Shown here: positions 12,701 to 25,421 of the stretch, in pieces
How positions within the stretch are numbered: position 1 is the stretch's first letter
Layout of the letters: each line of letters begins with the position of its first letter
Assembly (NCBI GenBank): GCA_034638255.1
Contig: JAWPGT010000001.1
Location: 992,001-1,056,000 of the forward strand
DNA: 64,000 nt
DNA from: Coprinus comatus
Taxonomy: Eukaryota; Basidiomycota; Agaricomycetes; Agaricales; Agaricaceae
Reading direction: 5' to 3'
Translations under genes and position numbers: made by a program
Notes under the pieces: model-generated
The model's input: the letters and a program-made list of their open reading frames with translations, nothing else
The model's database searches: none
Told to the model about the DNA's origin: nothing

Positions 12701-13558
12701 TAAATCGAGTTGCGCAGCAGAGAATAAATCCCGTCGCTCGGCAACCACCTGGTAGTTCTGTATATTTCGCAGTCGTGCCTCTTCTGCTAATTCTATGAAT
12801 GTGCCCGAGTCGGAGCTCGAAGAGAACACAACCCGAAGCGCAAGGCAGGTGAAGGGTGTGGCTCGTGGGTTACTGAAGAGCGGTAAAGATGATAGGCGCA
12901 TATATTGCTGTGGACCGGCATCTCGAATCTTGCGCAAGAATAGTGGTGGCATACCGAGCTCTAGGTAGAGTATTGATCGACCACCAGGAGCGGTGTGCAC
13001 GGAACTCGACGAAATGGATGATTGTCGGATAGCAGTTGTATATTCGAAGAGATCGTCGACCATGATAATGTGAAGTTCCCTTCGCTGGGGGTCAAAGCGA
13101 AGTTGTGACTCTTGAGTGGCTTCATTTTCGATAGAAAAGACGTCATCTCGACAGGACCACCCGAACTGGATCGACATGAGTTTTGCTGATTTTGCATTCA
13201 AGCTTTCCTCTCTCCTTTTCTGCTGTTGCTCTTCAACTGGATTAATCCATGGCAAGCGTGAAATCGATTCGACAATATCTTGGCGAGGAGTTTTATTACT
13301 GATTTTGAAGTAAACACGGTTGTTCCCAATAGTGATGTTGGAAGACCCATAGAATTGGAGGAATTTTGTCCCCACAGCAACATCCGCAATAGTAAAAGTT
13401 CCAGTCCGAGTTCGTGCGCCTCGTTTGGTCCTATTCAAATGTACAGCAAAATTGGTCTGTACATGATCAAAGATAGGGCCGTGAAGGAACTGCGCAATAC
13501 ATATCTTCACCTCCAAGTCCTCGATATAGAGAGGTAGGTTGTGCATGAAAATCTCCAT
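9800..13558 (-). CDS. RNA-dependent RNA polymerase of the RNA-silencing type (RdRP)
   Basis: Cellular RdRP (QDE-1/RDR/Ego-1 superfamily) predicted to convert single-stranded into double-stranded RNA for siRNA production. The model is 1198 aa from exons 12111-13558, 11002-12053, 10742-10950 and 9800-10687. The catalytic signature LGGGDLDGD falls at about residues 842-850, with three aspartates spaced DxDxD as required for metal binding. Other family segments are WFVKPFNDS (across a splice junction), CPARYAARISQAF, FTDGVGTMS, RYQGSKGMLSIDYKLNG, RSPTIHPGDVQMA and AINWLIIADQS. Introns at 10688-10741 (54 nt) and 10951-11001 (51 nt) are multiples of three with no stop, so unspliced reading stays in frame. 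It is convergent with SmD2, with an 79-bp gap. Its biological targets cannot be told from sequence. Confidence 0.94.
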
Positions 13559-13744
13559 AGTGCCTCCTTTGTGAGGAATGGAGAATCAAGCTTACCTTAT
13601 AGAACTAGGGTCACGCTGAAAGATGGATAATATTATAGGTGAGAAGCACGTGTGGTTGAGCGATATATCTAGTGCACCGCTCAAGCTCAGGTACCCAATC
13701 ATACAGCTCAAAAGACACACGGGAGTACGGCTAGCTATTACTTC

Positions 13745-14127
13745 CTATAGAGAATAGTACTTCATATACAAAGTCCGTCTGAAAAAAAAATACCCAACGG
13801 ACCGGAAAAGCTGTCGGATTTCACGCCTGCCTGAGCGTATTTTGTCTTCTATGGTAGTCTGGACCAGGTTACCGAGTAAAAGACACAAGTAAAGCTCTCT
13901 TACAACGTCTGTGATATGTTCATTACGTTCAAATTCGCTGCGAATCCAGGCAATTGTTTCCTGTCTTGTCACGGGGTCCTGGATGACTGTTGGGTTTGAG
14001 GAATCGGGGGAAAAAAGGCTGGCTGAGAGTAAAGGATACCTTTAGATGCACGAACAGCATGTCTGTATAGCTGTATGGCCTGTTGCTTGAGAATAAAATG
14101 CTTGAATGTGGGCTGGAAGGGAGGCAT
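13745..14127 (-). CDS. LYR-motif protein, LYRM2-like (mitochondrial)
   Basis: Small complex1_LYR family protein, probably mitochondrial. LYR proteins act as assembly or accessory factors with Fe-S and acyl-carrier proteins; LYRM2-type members are linked to complex I in animals. The model is 94 aa from exons 14040-14127, 13904-13986 and 13745-13858. The LYR tripeptide lies in KQQAIQLYRHAVRAS near residues 20-22, followed by DPVTRQETIAWIRSEFERN and IEDKIRSGRREIRQL, matching LYRM2 arrangement. The second intron has two possible acceptors; the one at 13859 (45-nt intron) keeps the frame and gives TDVTTIEDK. The gene is too fragmented for a simple reading-frame call. It is divergent from the 4E-T-like gene, with 106 bp between start codons. 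The last 15 residues are not conserved in my memory of the family. Confidence 0.82.
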
Positions 14128-14233
14128 GGGCCAGCGGGAGTGTTGCCAAACTGGGAGAGTGGACTGCTGATCGTTTCAAGGCCCGCAAGCCCGCTCCTTC
14201 CACTCACCACCACCTCTGGTCTTCCCCAACACC

Positions 14234-17200
14234 ATGTCCTCGCTACACCCAGAATCATCCTTCATAGAATTACAGTCCGCAGAGGAGGCCGCCGCTATTA
14301 AGGCTCTCGTAGACTCTTTTGCAAAATCTAATTTACTCAATGACACAGACTCTGCTGGCAAAACAGATGAAAAACAGCCCTCTCATCCCCGGCCAATGCT
14401 GATATACACCCGCGATCAGCTTCTTTACCTTTCCGAATCTCCTCTCGTCCAATTACCCCCGAATATGCCAGAGCTCAAGCATTGGTTTGGGTTCGTGCTC
14501 CACGCCAATATATCTCTTTTCTTCTCTTAAATTCGTTCACAGAGATAATGAACTGGCGCTCAGCAAGAAGGACAGTGACCCGACAACGTCCAATAGCAGT
14601 CGTGACAGAAGGTGCCTCTCTATCCGGCCCTCGCTAGCCTCGTTGTCTGATGCACATAATTCCTCACAGATTCAGACGAGAACCCGAAGACGGAGGTTAC
14701 TTCTACTTCATTTTTCATTAAAAATGCTTTCCTTAATCTTAACATTTTGCCAGACTCGGCTCGACCCTCATTTCGCTCAACACTCCAACCCTCACAAATG
14801 GGTAATTTCAAACATCAATCACTCCGTTCAGGAGACCGTGACCGCGAGAGGGACCGTGAACGTGAAGCAGATAGGGATCTCCGTGACAAGGAAGGCCTCC
14901 GACATGTAGGTGCTTGTGCATATATATTAGAGCGTATTCTAACTTGTACGCTACAGCTTTCAGATAAATATGACCGCGACCGAATGGGGATGTTGCCGTC
15001 TACTGCACGAGGAAAGGACCGCGATGCAGCACCCCATCTTAATAACACTTCCTCTAATAGAACAGTCTCTCAAGCTCAACCAGGTGTTGGAAATAGGATC
15101 CGATATATATATATATCACTCTGCACTCATTAATTAATCAATGAATAGGCGATATTCCACGATCTGCTCGTGATGGTACGTTTTATTAGTCCCATACATT
15201 GTTCAGTAATTATAGCACCACCTTAGATCGTGAAGACCGTGAAGGAACGAGGTCAAAGGCTCGAGATACCTCCAAAACCCGTCGCTCGCTGTCAAGACCA
15301 AGGAAAGAGAAGGATGATAGAGACCGACCATCAAGAAGTGAGAAGGATATTGACCGAGATGAGGATGATCCACGTCGCTGGCGGGATGATGGAAAACGAG
15401 ATGAACGGCTGTCTTCCCGTCGTGGTGACCGAGATCGGGAAGTGCGGACGCGGGATCGCGGTGGTGATCATTGGGAGCCGTCGACTGATCGACGCTGGAC
15501 TAACGAAGAGAGGGACACTCGTTACAAACGTGCATCGGGTCGGGACAGAAAGTCTGGAAGCAACGCTGACGAGCTCAAGGATGATAAAAGAGAGCGGGAG
15601 AAAGAAAAGGAACCAGCGTGGATGGGAGAGTATGTACCCACAAGTACTTCTGGTATACTCGGGGGCAAAAGCACCACCGGGGAGCTTGATAGCATTCAGG
15701 TCTGGAAGAAGGGCCTCAAGGAGAAAGAGTTAGCTATACAAGAACAATCTGTGGATCATAATGAGTTCGACTCTCCTAGCACTCAAGATATGGGCAACCA
15801 AGGTCTAGATGAAATCCAGATTTTCAAATTGCTTATGAAACGAGAGGAAGGGAAGAAAACTGACGGTACCGAAACCTCTGAAACGGAAGTGAAGATACCA
15901 GCTAGTGGTACGCTGTTCGAATTCTTCTGTCACGTATCTTCAACTGACTTGTTTAGAATCACTTACTACAAATTCTCAATCTCGCACACCACCTCCTGCT
16001 GAACTTGTATCTGGTAAAGAATCCTCATTTTCGGTGCTGACACCTTCCTCGAGCCTTCATCATACTCCCTCCCTAGATATTCTACACGCGTCAGATAGAA
16101 GCGGTGGAGATACTGACACATACAACTTCCCTGCTGGTTCTCGACTTCTCGCGCTAGGTCGAGCATCAGCCAAGTCCCCAATTAATCAATTGTCGACTAT
16201 GGCTGCAAACGGTATGATAATTCCCATCAAATATCAAATGTGGCTTACGCAATTTTAGGTACCCCCTTAGAAGGGGTTGCAAAATCAGCTACAAACCGCA
16301 ACGCAGATGCTTTCATACCTTTTGAAGGACATCTACGACAAACCGAAGAGATCGTGCAATTCCCATCGTCCGCTTCATTTGAGACGGGACAACGTAATGA
16401 TAGGCCCTTTGGTTCATCCATACCCACAAGTACATATGAGATCTCAGTCGACAACAATAACGCTTACGCTGCTGCCAAAGGCAGCCGCTTTGCCAAATTC
16501 TTCGACGCAAAAACCAAGGAAGGCACAATAACCACCACCAAATCGCAAACTCCTCCTGGATTCCTTTCTTCCTCGCCAAATCCTCCCCAGAGGCAGGAAC
16601 AAGGCCTATTTACTGCCAGTGGCCCACACACGCCTGGAGAAAGGACCATGGACGACCTGTTTGCAATGCTCAATAATTCCTCACAAGTTCGTGGAATCAT
16701 TTCTCTTTTATACAACCTTGGCTGAAATTATCTTAGGCACAGCGATCAAACTTGCTTAACCACCCAACACCACACCACCCCCTAAATAACGGGCCCCTTC
16801 TCAATCATCAATCTAATACGTTAAGCAACCACCCATCTCAAACTCAACATCTTCAATCAAATGGTCGACTCGACGCACTATATGACAGCCGTCTGGAAGA
16901 TCGGAACTTTGTACCAGATGGAATGGTTCCTGGTCTTAGAACTGCTCCGCCTCGCAGTCGCGATAATATTGGGTTGTATCAGGATATGCCAGATGAAGTA
17001 CAGTTCCATCTGCAGCGCCTACAACAACAACAACAAATACGTGGCCCCGAGCCATTTAACGGATCCAATCAACCTATGTACGGACCGCAAAGTGGGCGTA
17101 ATAATATGGGAGTTCCTGTACATCAACCGCAATTCCGTGGCGGTCCTTCACCAGGCATAGGCTCACATAATTCATTGCCCAATATCCAACCCCAACGCCT

Positions 17201-17720
17201 TCCTCCAGGATTAGCTAACCTAGGTGGTCGTCCCCCTCATGATCCAACCCATCTTCTCGGACTTTCTGGTCACCCCAACGCTCTTCACGGCAACCCGCAT
17301 TCCAATATGCCTCCAAACCAACAATTATTCAATAACTTTGCATCTACCAATAATATCAACTACAACCCTCAATTGAGAGGTCCCATCCCCAACATCCATC
17401 AATCACAGAATCCCGGACCCCATCCCGCGCTTGGTTCTTTAGGTCTGGGAAACAATATCGATTTGCGATCCCAGAATCTCAATCATCACCTCGGCGTGGG
17501 AGGGCCGATGCGAGCTGGTAACGTGATTATTAACTCTCAGGCCAATAATCATCTACAAGGACCGCTGTTAGGAGCGCGGCCACAGCAACATCACTTACCA
17601 CATCATGTACCGCATCTCATACCACCTCACTTCCAGCAGGCACCAGTGATGAATGGACCCAACAGCGGACATACCAACGAGCTTATCGCACTCCTAATGG
17701 GCGGAGCTCCTCGTGAATAA
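14234..17720 (+). CDS. 4E-T-like eIF4E-binding protein (predicted)
   Basis: Predicted partner of cap-binding protein eIF4E, likely involved in translational repression or mRNA decay, by likeness to eIF4E-transporter (EIF4ENIF1). The protein is 1001 aa from ten exons: 14234-14490, 14543-14611, 14670-14695, 14754-14905, 14957-15083, 15149-15175, 15227-15907, 15957-16211, 16259-16686, 16737-17720. The canonical eIF4E-binding motif Y-x4-L-phi is present as YTRDQLL at residues 58-64. It is followed by RDRRFRREPEDG, an Arg/Asp/Glu-rich region (repeated RDRERD-like units) encoded by exons 4-7, the segment EPAWMGEYVP, and a long Asn/Pro/His/Gln-rich C-terminus typical of P-body or prion-like proteins. 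The family match rests on motif order, not on a search. The C-terminal NELIALLMGGAP may be a short linear motif. Confidence 0.75.
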
Positions 17721-20700
17721 TCTTTCAAACCGGTCACATACTCCACGATCATTCTATTCTGTTTTTACTTTTCTATTGGGTCTGCCTTCTCTACCTTTTT
17801 TCTGTTTGTCTGGACTGCTTGTACTGAACCCGTATCACGGTGGACTATATGACACCCAATTGTCATATGTCGACGACTTCGTCAAATACATAGTAATTTG
17901 GAAGGTCCGAGTAAACTCATGAGGCTCTCGTTTAGCTTCTGTCAAATGTCGAACAAGATCGAGGAATTTCGTCTTTAACAACGACCCTTTTTCCTTTCTC
18001 TGTCCGAGTTGCATCCGAGGGTATATACAACGGGTGTGGGATTGTCACATTCACATTATAACGAATTGTTTTTAAACCTTCGGAACCGTTCGTCAATCTA
18101 AGATTATCAGAAGCAGAATGTGAGTTTGTGTTATTGGTCCTTGTTCACACCACCTTGCGCTGGGGTGGAATGTGAATAGAAGCCCATGGCTCACACATAT
18201 CACCACCAGCATCCATATACACTAGTGCGGAGTTTTGAATTAGTTGTGGCAGGGTTCTTATTTAATCCCGACTCGCATATCATACATATGGATCTCATCT
18301 ATGTCTCAAGATCTCAGCTTAACTGGACTAGAATTTTGTGTGCTGGCTGTAGAACTTTGTCACCACAAAGTAGTCAGGTTTATGAACAATATACCGTGTG
18401 GAAAGTACAAGAACGAAGCTGTATTGATATCAAATAACCTGATATATTCTGGTCGCAAGAGAAGAAAAGTTTGCAGGGACCCGCGTGTGTACAGGGAAGG
18501 GATTCTCATGGGTACTCCCTTCGCGTCTATCAGTCTCAATCAAATACCCATGTCATAGAAAGAGGTTCTAGCTGAATACATATGTGGATTAGATGAGCCT
18601 TGTCATAAAAAACACCCGAGTCACGGGTATTCTTGTGCCATTTTGGCCCAATAACTAAACGTAAGGGGAGAAGAAAAGATGATGCGGAATCAATGTGGAA
18701 TTCAGGTGGAAACAAATCGGCTTAACGGCGCCCGATTGGTATAGCACTATGCATTGTATTGTATGAATTTGCGTCTAAAGTCTGCCTATGGACTATAGTG
18801 AGACAAACAAATACTTTTAATTTTCGGTGAGAGACATAAGATCGAGACCGTAGAAACGAGTGGAGGGATGGCCCGATGAAGATCATGGGGTAACTACCCT
18901 TTAACCGCTTCGGAGAGACAGCTGTACCTGGTAGCAAAGCAGAACAGGATATCAAAGGAATTTTGCACTTCCGAGATCGATGCGCATGTCTGAGCGGCCT
19001 AATGACGGTGGCGAGGAAATGAAGTATAAGAACGCATGATCACGATCTTGAGGTGATCTTATAGCCAATTGTATCATTGTTATCGCCGGTAGAGGGCGCC
19101 CATGGGATTTCAGAAGACTGTATAAGTCAGACAGAGTAGCTATGAGAGCCTTCTGGATGATTGAAAAGATTTGAGGACCATGGCAGTATTGTATGTAATA
19201 TAGAGACAAATATACTGGCAGAGATCGCTATATTACGGGGAATACGTACAACTCCACTGCCAGCGAACGCTATAGAATTCAGTGAGCGGCGGAATGATGC
19301 AGAACTGATTGATGGAAGTATACAGAGTGAAAGTGGATAATATTTGCAAGTCCGGTTTCTTACGAGGCTCGGCAAAGATCAACCGGTGAGGCAAGGGGAT
19401 GAGAGAGGGTTTAGGGAGCTATATTTTTGAATAAAAAAAATGGGAGAACTACAGAGAACTGCTAGGACAAGTAGAGGATAGTAGATTGGCCTATTTGGGA
19501 AGGAAGATCCCAAGTGACAGGAGGATTGCTTACCTAACGCCAAGATGTGGGCGCTACGCTGCCTGCAGGCAAGCCTGAGGAACGTGGAATCAAAATAAGA
19601 TCGAATTACGGAGTGAACCTGGATAAGCGTGCACGTCTTGCCCTTTTGTTTCCTTTGAAAAGTTGCCTCTTGTCCGCTCCACGCAACTTTCCCTTCCACT
19701 TCCTGAATCTACCAGTCGTCGAGCGAAAGGTTTACTCCTCTACTCGCCCACTGAAAGCCTCTCTGGACCCGCTCCATTTGTTTGTTGTGGTCTTTCCAAG
19801 CGGCAGCACTTGTTCTCTCTCACCTCCAGTCACTCTTTTACATTCCTTCTCCTGGCCGTATTCGTACTCCAAGCAACACATCTCGTTAATTATCGTTACA
19901 CCCAACTCCCCGACAATCCTTGTTCCAAGTACGTGACAAATTCTTAATGTCTGGTGCCTACTAACGAGGGATATGTGATGGCTTAGCCCTCCAGTTCCTT
20001 TAGCTCCGTTGTGCATCCAGCTGGTGAGTACCACTACGCCCATGTGTTTGAGGCAGAAAATGATAATGGTGTGATGACAGTGCAGTTACATCTTTTACAG
20101 CTCAGGTGAGGATGATTTTCTGTTGGTGGTGCATAGTGTCTTGTGAATATACGTCATGAATGAAACGAGCTCATTGGAAAACGTGGGGTCGTGGGAACGG
20201 CTGGTACGACGGACCGCCAGATCGACCCCGATTTGGACCCGCGCAAACCGTGTGGCACCTTCCTTCTCTTTTTGCCGCGGTAATCCGCCGGGTCTGATGG
20301 TGTGCAGAGGCAATGGGCTGTGTTGCAGACGTGTCTCTGAGTGTCGTAATGACGCTGTTTGTGTTGTTCGGTTCAGGGCAGCAGCTTGGGACACAAGAGG
20401 AGGGACTCAGAATAGTGTGTCCAGTGTCATTACAGTGTCCAGTGTGACAGTGACGTGTGACAGGATATATAACTTCCTGATCGGGAGCTGATAACCACAG
20501 CTTGGACCCGACGGCAGCCCATCACACTGGCCTCTTCACTCTTTTCTGTTTCTATCTTTTCATCCTGACGACTTGCTACGACACCTCCTCGCTGCTCAGC
20601 TGTCCTACATTTCGTGAGTTTGGTTGTATTTTACTTCGATCGTCTGTTTGTTTTGCTTTTTTTGTTTGGCTTTTCAATATCCTCGTCCTTTGTCTCTTGC

Positions 20701-20775
20701 CTTCCTCCCACCCCAGAGCATTCTGGGCCCATCTTGTCGCCGTCTCCCTCCTCCTCCGCATCTCCAGCGCTCTTT
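17721..20775. other. 3.05-kb gene-free interval upstream of the cyclin gene
   Basis: No open frame here has family resemblance, and none can be extended by splicing into one that I can support. It holds the 3' end of the 4E-T-like gene and what is probably an unusually large promoter and 5' leader for the G1 cyclin. The last 200 bp before the cyclin ATG are pyrimidine-rich (CT-rich leader), which is common upstream of fungal genes. Confidence 0.6.
20466..20472 (+). promoter_or_regulatory. TATA-like element upstream of the G1 cyclin
   Basis: The heptamer TATATAA lies 304 bp before the cyclin start codon, in a locally GC-richer region. If used, it would give an mRNA with a leader of roughly 270 nt. 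Position only; no transcript evidence. Confidence 0.35.
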
Positions 20776-22266
20776 ATGGCCTCCTGCGCCCACTTGGTTG
20801 ATTCCGAAAATGTTGACCCCCCTTACCCCCACAGGTCCACATCCATCATCAACACCGCCGACTCCCTTAGCATCGACATGAAGGACGTCTCCACCGCTTC
20901 TACCCGTCATTCTCGCATCTCCCTTATCTATCCCAAGAAGCGTCCTTCGCCCAATGGCATCCACAAATCCCACAAATCCCCCTCTCTCGCTTCCTATACA
21001 CGACGTTCTCCCCGCTCTGCAAAACTCGCTTTTCTCCAACAGCAACAGCGCATACGAGAGGCGCAGCTATACTGCAGAAAAGAAAACGTCCTGCTCGAAG
21101 AAGAATACCGCGATGAGATTCGTTATTATATGCATGATATGGAGGTCAGTACATACTCCCACAGTACATCTCGTCCACAGACTTTGTTGGCTGAACATTT
21201 CTTGCGCTCCATCTAGCGCTTTACTATGTCTTCCACTCAGTCCATGGACCAGCAACCTGAGATCAGATGGCACATGCGCCCTTGTCTTGTGGATTTCCTT
21301 GTAGAAATCCACTTCACATTTCGTCTACGTCCGGAAACACTCTATCTCACGCTTAACATCGTGGATCGTTATGTTTCTCGTAGAATTGTATACATCAAGC
21401 ACTACCAGCTCGTTGGCTGTGCTGCCCTTTGGATCGCCGCCAAGTTTGAAGACGCAAAGGAGCGTGTGCCCACAGTACAAGACCTTGCTCAGATTTGCCG
21501 CGAGACATATGAGGAATCAGCATTTATTCAAATGGAAGGACATGTTCTCTCAACAATACAATGGACTCTTGGCCATCCCACTGCTGAGGCCTGGCTCAGG
21601 CTTATGTGCTGTGGTCCCTATGCAGAAGAGGCTAAGGTTCAACATGTCGCTCGTTTCTTAATGGAAATAACACTTTTCTACCGAGAATTTGTCAAGTATC
21701 CTCCTTCAACAATTGCTCTGGCCGCGTTGACTCTCGCTCGATACTTGTGTGGCAAGCCTCGCCGGCTTTGGGAAGAAACTGATGAGTGCTTGGAGGTGGT
21801 GGACTATCTGGACACTCGGTTGTCAAAGCACATCAATGACCTATCCGAGACACTCATCAAAAAGTACTCTTATGCTTTCTATTCCAAAGCTGCTACCTTT
21901 GTAGTTCAGTATTACCTTGAAGGTGGTCGCTTTGTTTCCCAGTCACTGCCCTCCCTCCCCGTGACGCCCAAACGTGCGACGGTATCTGCTGCTACTACAC
22001 CCATGAGCTCAACCACCTCTGCATCGGACTTGTCTGACGATATGCCTTTAACACCTTCCACACCGATGTTCTCCAGTGACCCGTATTCAAATTCGCACGC
22101 CCCAGACGACAAGGAAAATCGGCCGACTCATTTCGAGCCTGTAGTAAACAAGCATCGTACAGAGTCTATTCCTGAACAATTTCTCCCTCATGACTTTGTT
22201 ACATTTGGCCGAACGGCACTCCATAACTTGAACATCGCCTCGCCTCGTACAACGCTTGTGTCATAG
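20776..22266 (+). CDS. G1/S cyclin, Cln/Puc1 type
   Basis: Cyclin predicted to activate the cell-cycle CDK at G1/S. The model is 472 aa, exons 20776-21144 and 21217-22266 with one 72-nt intron. The cyclin N-box is clear: EIRWHMRPCLVDFLVEIHFTF, then LYLTLNIVDRYVSRR and YQLVGCAALWIAAKFED. It continues into a cyclin C-domain (TIQWTLGHPTAEAWLRLM, YPPSTIALAALTLARYL). The run KFEDAKERVPTVQDLAQIC and the LGHPT motif are closer to Cln3/Puc1 G1 cyclins than to mitotic B cyclins, and there is no obvious destruction box at the N-terminus. The tail is Ser/Thr-Pro-rich (PLTPSTPMF and similar), a likely CDK phospho-degron region (inference). The start at 20776 is the first ATG of a frame that is open further upstream without an ATG. 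Confidence 0.92.
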
Positions 22267-23428
22267 TGGATCTGGCTCTTGTATTCCACAGTGTTTTTTT
22301 ATTACCCTTTGTCAAAATGCAACACTCCGCAAAATGTATCAACAATCCTTACACAAGACATTTCTTCTCTCTGCACTTCATCCAATCCACTTCTTCCTCA
22401 GCAATTATCTCGAATTCATCATCCGTATCTGACTATTCTATCCTGGCAAGGTTCACATCCTATCCGAGGGTACAAGATGGATATCGGGCGGTGGGACAGG
22501 GTACCGTTACCTCTCTAGCTCTGGCAATAGCCGCAAGACAGAGGTCGTTGTCAAACAGTTGTACTTCGTCTGCTTTGTTACCTGGACTCTCCGCTCCCTT
22601 TTCCGTTCTTTAGCCTGATTTCTCTCTTCCAGAGAATTAGTCTAGTATACGCGGTCTTGTTTTGCATATCCTAGTCGTCCTTACATTCGACCACTACATT
22701 CTTTCTCATTCCCGTCACTATGCATTCCCCATTAACTTCATTTCAACAAATCATCATCATACACCCTACAATCTCTTCACAAGACGGCATCCATATGTTC
22801 TTTTCTTAGCACCGTCGCGTTTCCTTATAAGAGTATTTTATTCTTCACTATATATATAGTTTCCCCGCCTACTACTTTGATGTCGAACGAAACAGTATTC
22901 TTGTATCGTCTGTCTTTTTGGTCTTTAACCCTTACCTCTTAATATCCCTTCCCTTCGTCGACACACCAACTACTTGAACGCCTTTTTTGCATTTACTTTG
23001 TTCTCAATCGAACTTGTTATTGCATTTTCATTTTGATCTCCATCAATCAACATTTGGGCTTTTTGTGGCCATACTACGGACCTTTGCTTACAAGTAATAA
23101 TACACACGAGCCTAACTTGGAGCCTCTTGTTATCTCGAAGACTTGAATACCTTGGTAACCAACACTCTAGCCCCGGTTTGTTCAAGGGTTATACTATATT
23201 TACCCCGACGTGGGGAGGAACAGTAACAGGGGCCTCACTCCACTGATAAGTGGTGCGACATCCTTCGGGAATACCGGAATTTTTCAGTATGACAGACAAT
23301 CTGATGGATGTGATGGTATATCAGGGTATACCTATTTTATTTCGCAAAAAAGGAATAAGGTTACAAGCATACATCGAACTTCACGGAGTACTCAAGGCTA
23401 CTACCATATGATTTTGTATATATAATCT
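22267..23428. other. Intergenic region between convergent genes (1.16 kb)
   Basis: Holds the 3' sides of the cyclin (plus) and the Gfo/Idh/MocA gene (minus). It is CT-rich in its first half. I see no coding or RNA gene. Confidence 0.6.
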
Positions 23429-25421
23429 TTATTCCAGAATCCACTGCTCCCCACTCTTCTTGATGCCAACAGGTCTTTTCTCGTCGAGACTGATGCGACC
23501 AGCATTGAGAATCGCTGTCGTCAAGACCGTGTTGCGAATGGTCGGTAGGCCGTGTTTGTCGTAGTCCGAAGCTTGAGCCTCGCCTGAATTGACAGTTCGT
23601 GCTGCGTCAATGAACTTTTCAATGGAGATGTAACCATAACCACGTTGACCATCGAAATGGCCTGTTTCTGATGGAGAGTATTTCATGCTATAGATTCCAT
23701 TCAACGAAGTAGGCGAGCGATGAGATAACAATTAGAAAAAGGGGGTAATCGGGCACAGTGTGAAACCGATAAAAATGAAATACATACTAGAATGGGTTAT
23801 ACCAGGTTTTCCCTGTTTCATCTACAGTCACATCATATCCCCTATGTGCTTGATCAACGGTAATATCACCCTGAAGTCATACACAACGTCAGTACAAAAT
23901 AACATGATATTTCATCAGTGCCAAGCTTATTAACCTTTTCTCCCATATAGTACCAATGTTGGGCAGAGTGGACGCCGGCTTTGAGAGGCGCCGTCCAACT
24001 TGCTGTGTAAACAGCTGTACCCTTGTGTCTAGTGCTCTTGGTCGATTGCCAATCTACGAGAAGGGTGATTGTGTCTTCCGTCTCTGGTACACAATTGTAT
24101 GGGTTCCCTGTGGCAATTCCAGTAGCGGCGCTTGCAACCACCCGGGTAGGAACGGCAATATCTTGAAGAATCCAGCAGCAGATGTCGATATGATGTGATG
24201 AGAGGTAATAACTTGAACACGTTCAGAATCTTATTCGACAATACCACCTCAGACAGAAGAAATGGAGTCAGAACTAACCTGATATCAGAGTCTTTACCAG
24301 CCCAAGCACGGAATGTCTCAAGTTGACTTTTAGGCTGGCTCATCCAAGCATTGAAGAAATTAAACTCTCCCAAAGTTTGGGCTCGGGCCTTAGCATCACT
24401 ATAAACCGGATCGAACCTAGAAACAATACAAACGAAATTCGCACTTATTTCGACCGTCAGAAAGATAGAAACACCGACCGCTTGTGATGCTCAACGAAGC
24501 AGATAACCTTATGTTTCGCTGCCGCCTCGATAAGTTCATTATGATGAGAAAGAAGCTGAGTGGCAGGTTTGGTGACTAGGACATGGATTCCCCTCTCGAT
24601 GGCATAGATGGCAATGCTGTAGTGAGTACCTTATACGTGAGATGCAATTAATGATTAATATGAAGATTAAACGGGTGATTGGGACTTGCTGTCAGGAGTG
24701 AATATAATGGCTGCATCTCCAGGCTTCAGTTTATCGATGGCCTCTTTATCTTTAATGCTGTCAAGTTTATACATGAGCTGAATGTGGTTATTTATAGAGC
24801 TTACACGCCTCAGGGTCGACTTTGTTGTCTTTGGGGAACTCGTCGAATCTATAGTAACAGAGGTTAAATCATGTAGAGGAGGATAATCTGTGGACACTAA
24901 CTCGAGGTTCATGTCTCTGTAGACTTCTCCAATATTTTCGGCGAGATGCTTGCGGATTTCGGGAAATTTCTTGCCATTTACTCCCACCATTCCAAGTTGG
25001 TTAACCTAACCGTTTCATGAAGCTACCATTTTGTCAGATGTACACACAATTACTTGCCTTGCCTCTTCGGCGAAGGTCGAAAAGGGTAAGTCCAACGACC
25101 TATAACGATAGACATTTACGAAGATTATTTAGACCAGATACGAATTTACATACACCGATCTAATCAGAGGTAAGTATGTGACTGAGATGCGGATTACTGT
25201 TCTGTGAATTGCTAGTACCTTCTTGTCGGATTTGGATGCACCAGACCCGGTCCACCCTGTGGTGTACTCTCCCTGGATAGTATCATAATGGCTATTGTCG
25301 GACCTGTCACAACATTACATTACTTACTGTACCACCTGGAAAATGTCAGAGGAACATTACGGTAGTAACTTAATGATGGCATACACATAAGGACATTTAA
25401 CCTAGCAGCTTCAGTAGACAT
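23429..25421 (-). CDS. Gfo/Idh/MocA-family NAD(P)-dependent oxidoreductase
   Basis: Predicted sugar- or polyol-type dehydrogenase; substrate unknown. The model is 420 aa from 13 exons on the minus strand: 25385-25421, 25328-25335, 25219-25272, 25154-25159, 25058-25099, 24902-25005, 24805-24848, 24690-24749, 24479-24629, 24279-24416, 23935-24211, 23788-23870, 23429-23687. The Rossmann start reads [16 protein letters not shown] and is assembled from three exons, including an 8-nt one; a 6-nt exon encodes IG. Then come [20 protein letters not shown], the hallmark VTKPATQLL (the Lys of the TKP motif), [13 protein letters not shown] and [15 protein letters not shown]. Introns 25006-25057 and 24630-24689 start with GCAAGT (GC-AG). 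All exon phases close, so the gene appears intact. The homologues I recall in wood-decay basidiomycetes are of unassigned substrate. Confidence 0.87.

Noticed and set aside
19379..19947. Overlapping frames of 60-130 codons on both strands
   Set aside because: Low-complexity translations, no family match, no splice-linked extension that makes sense.
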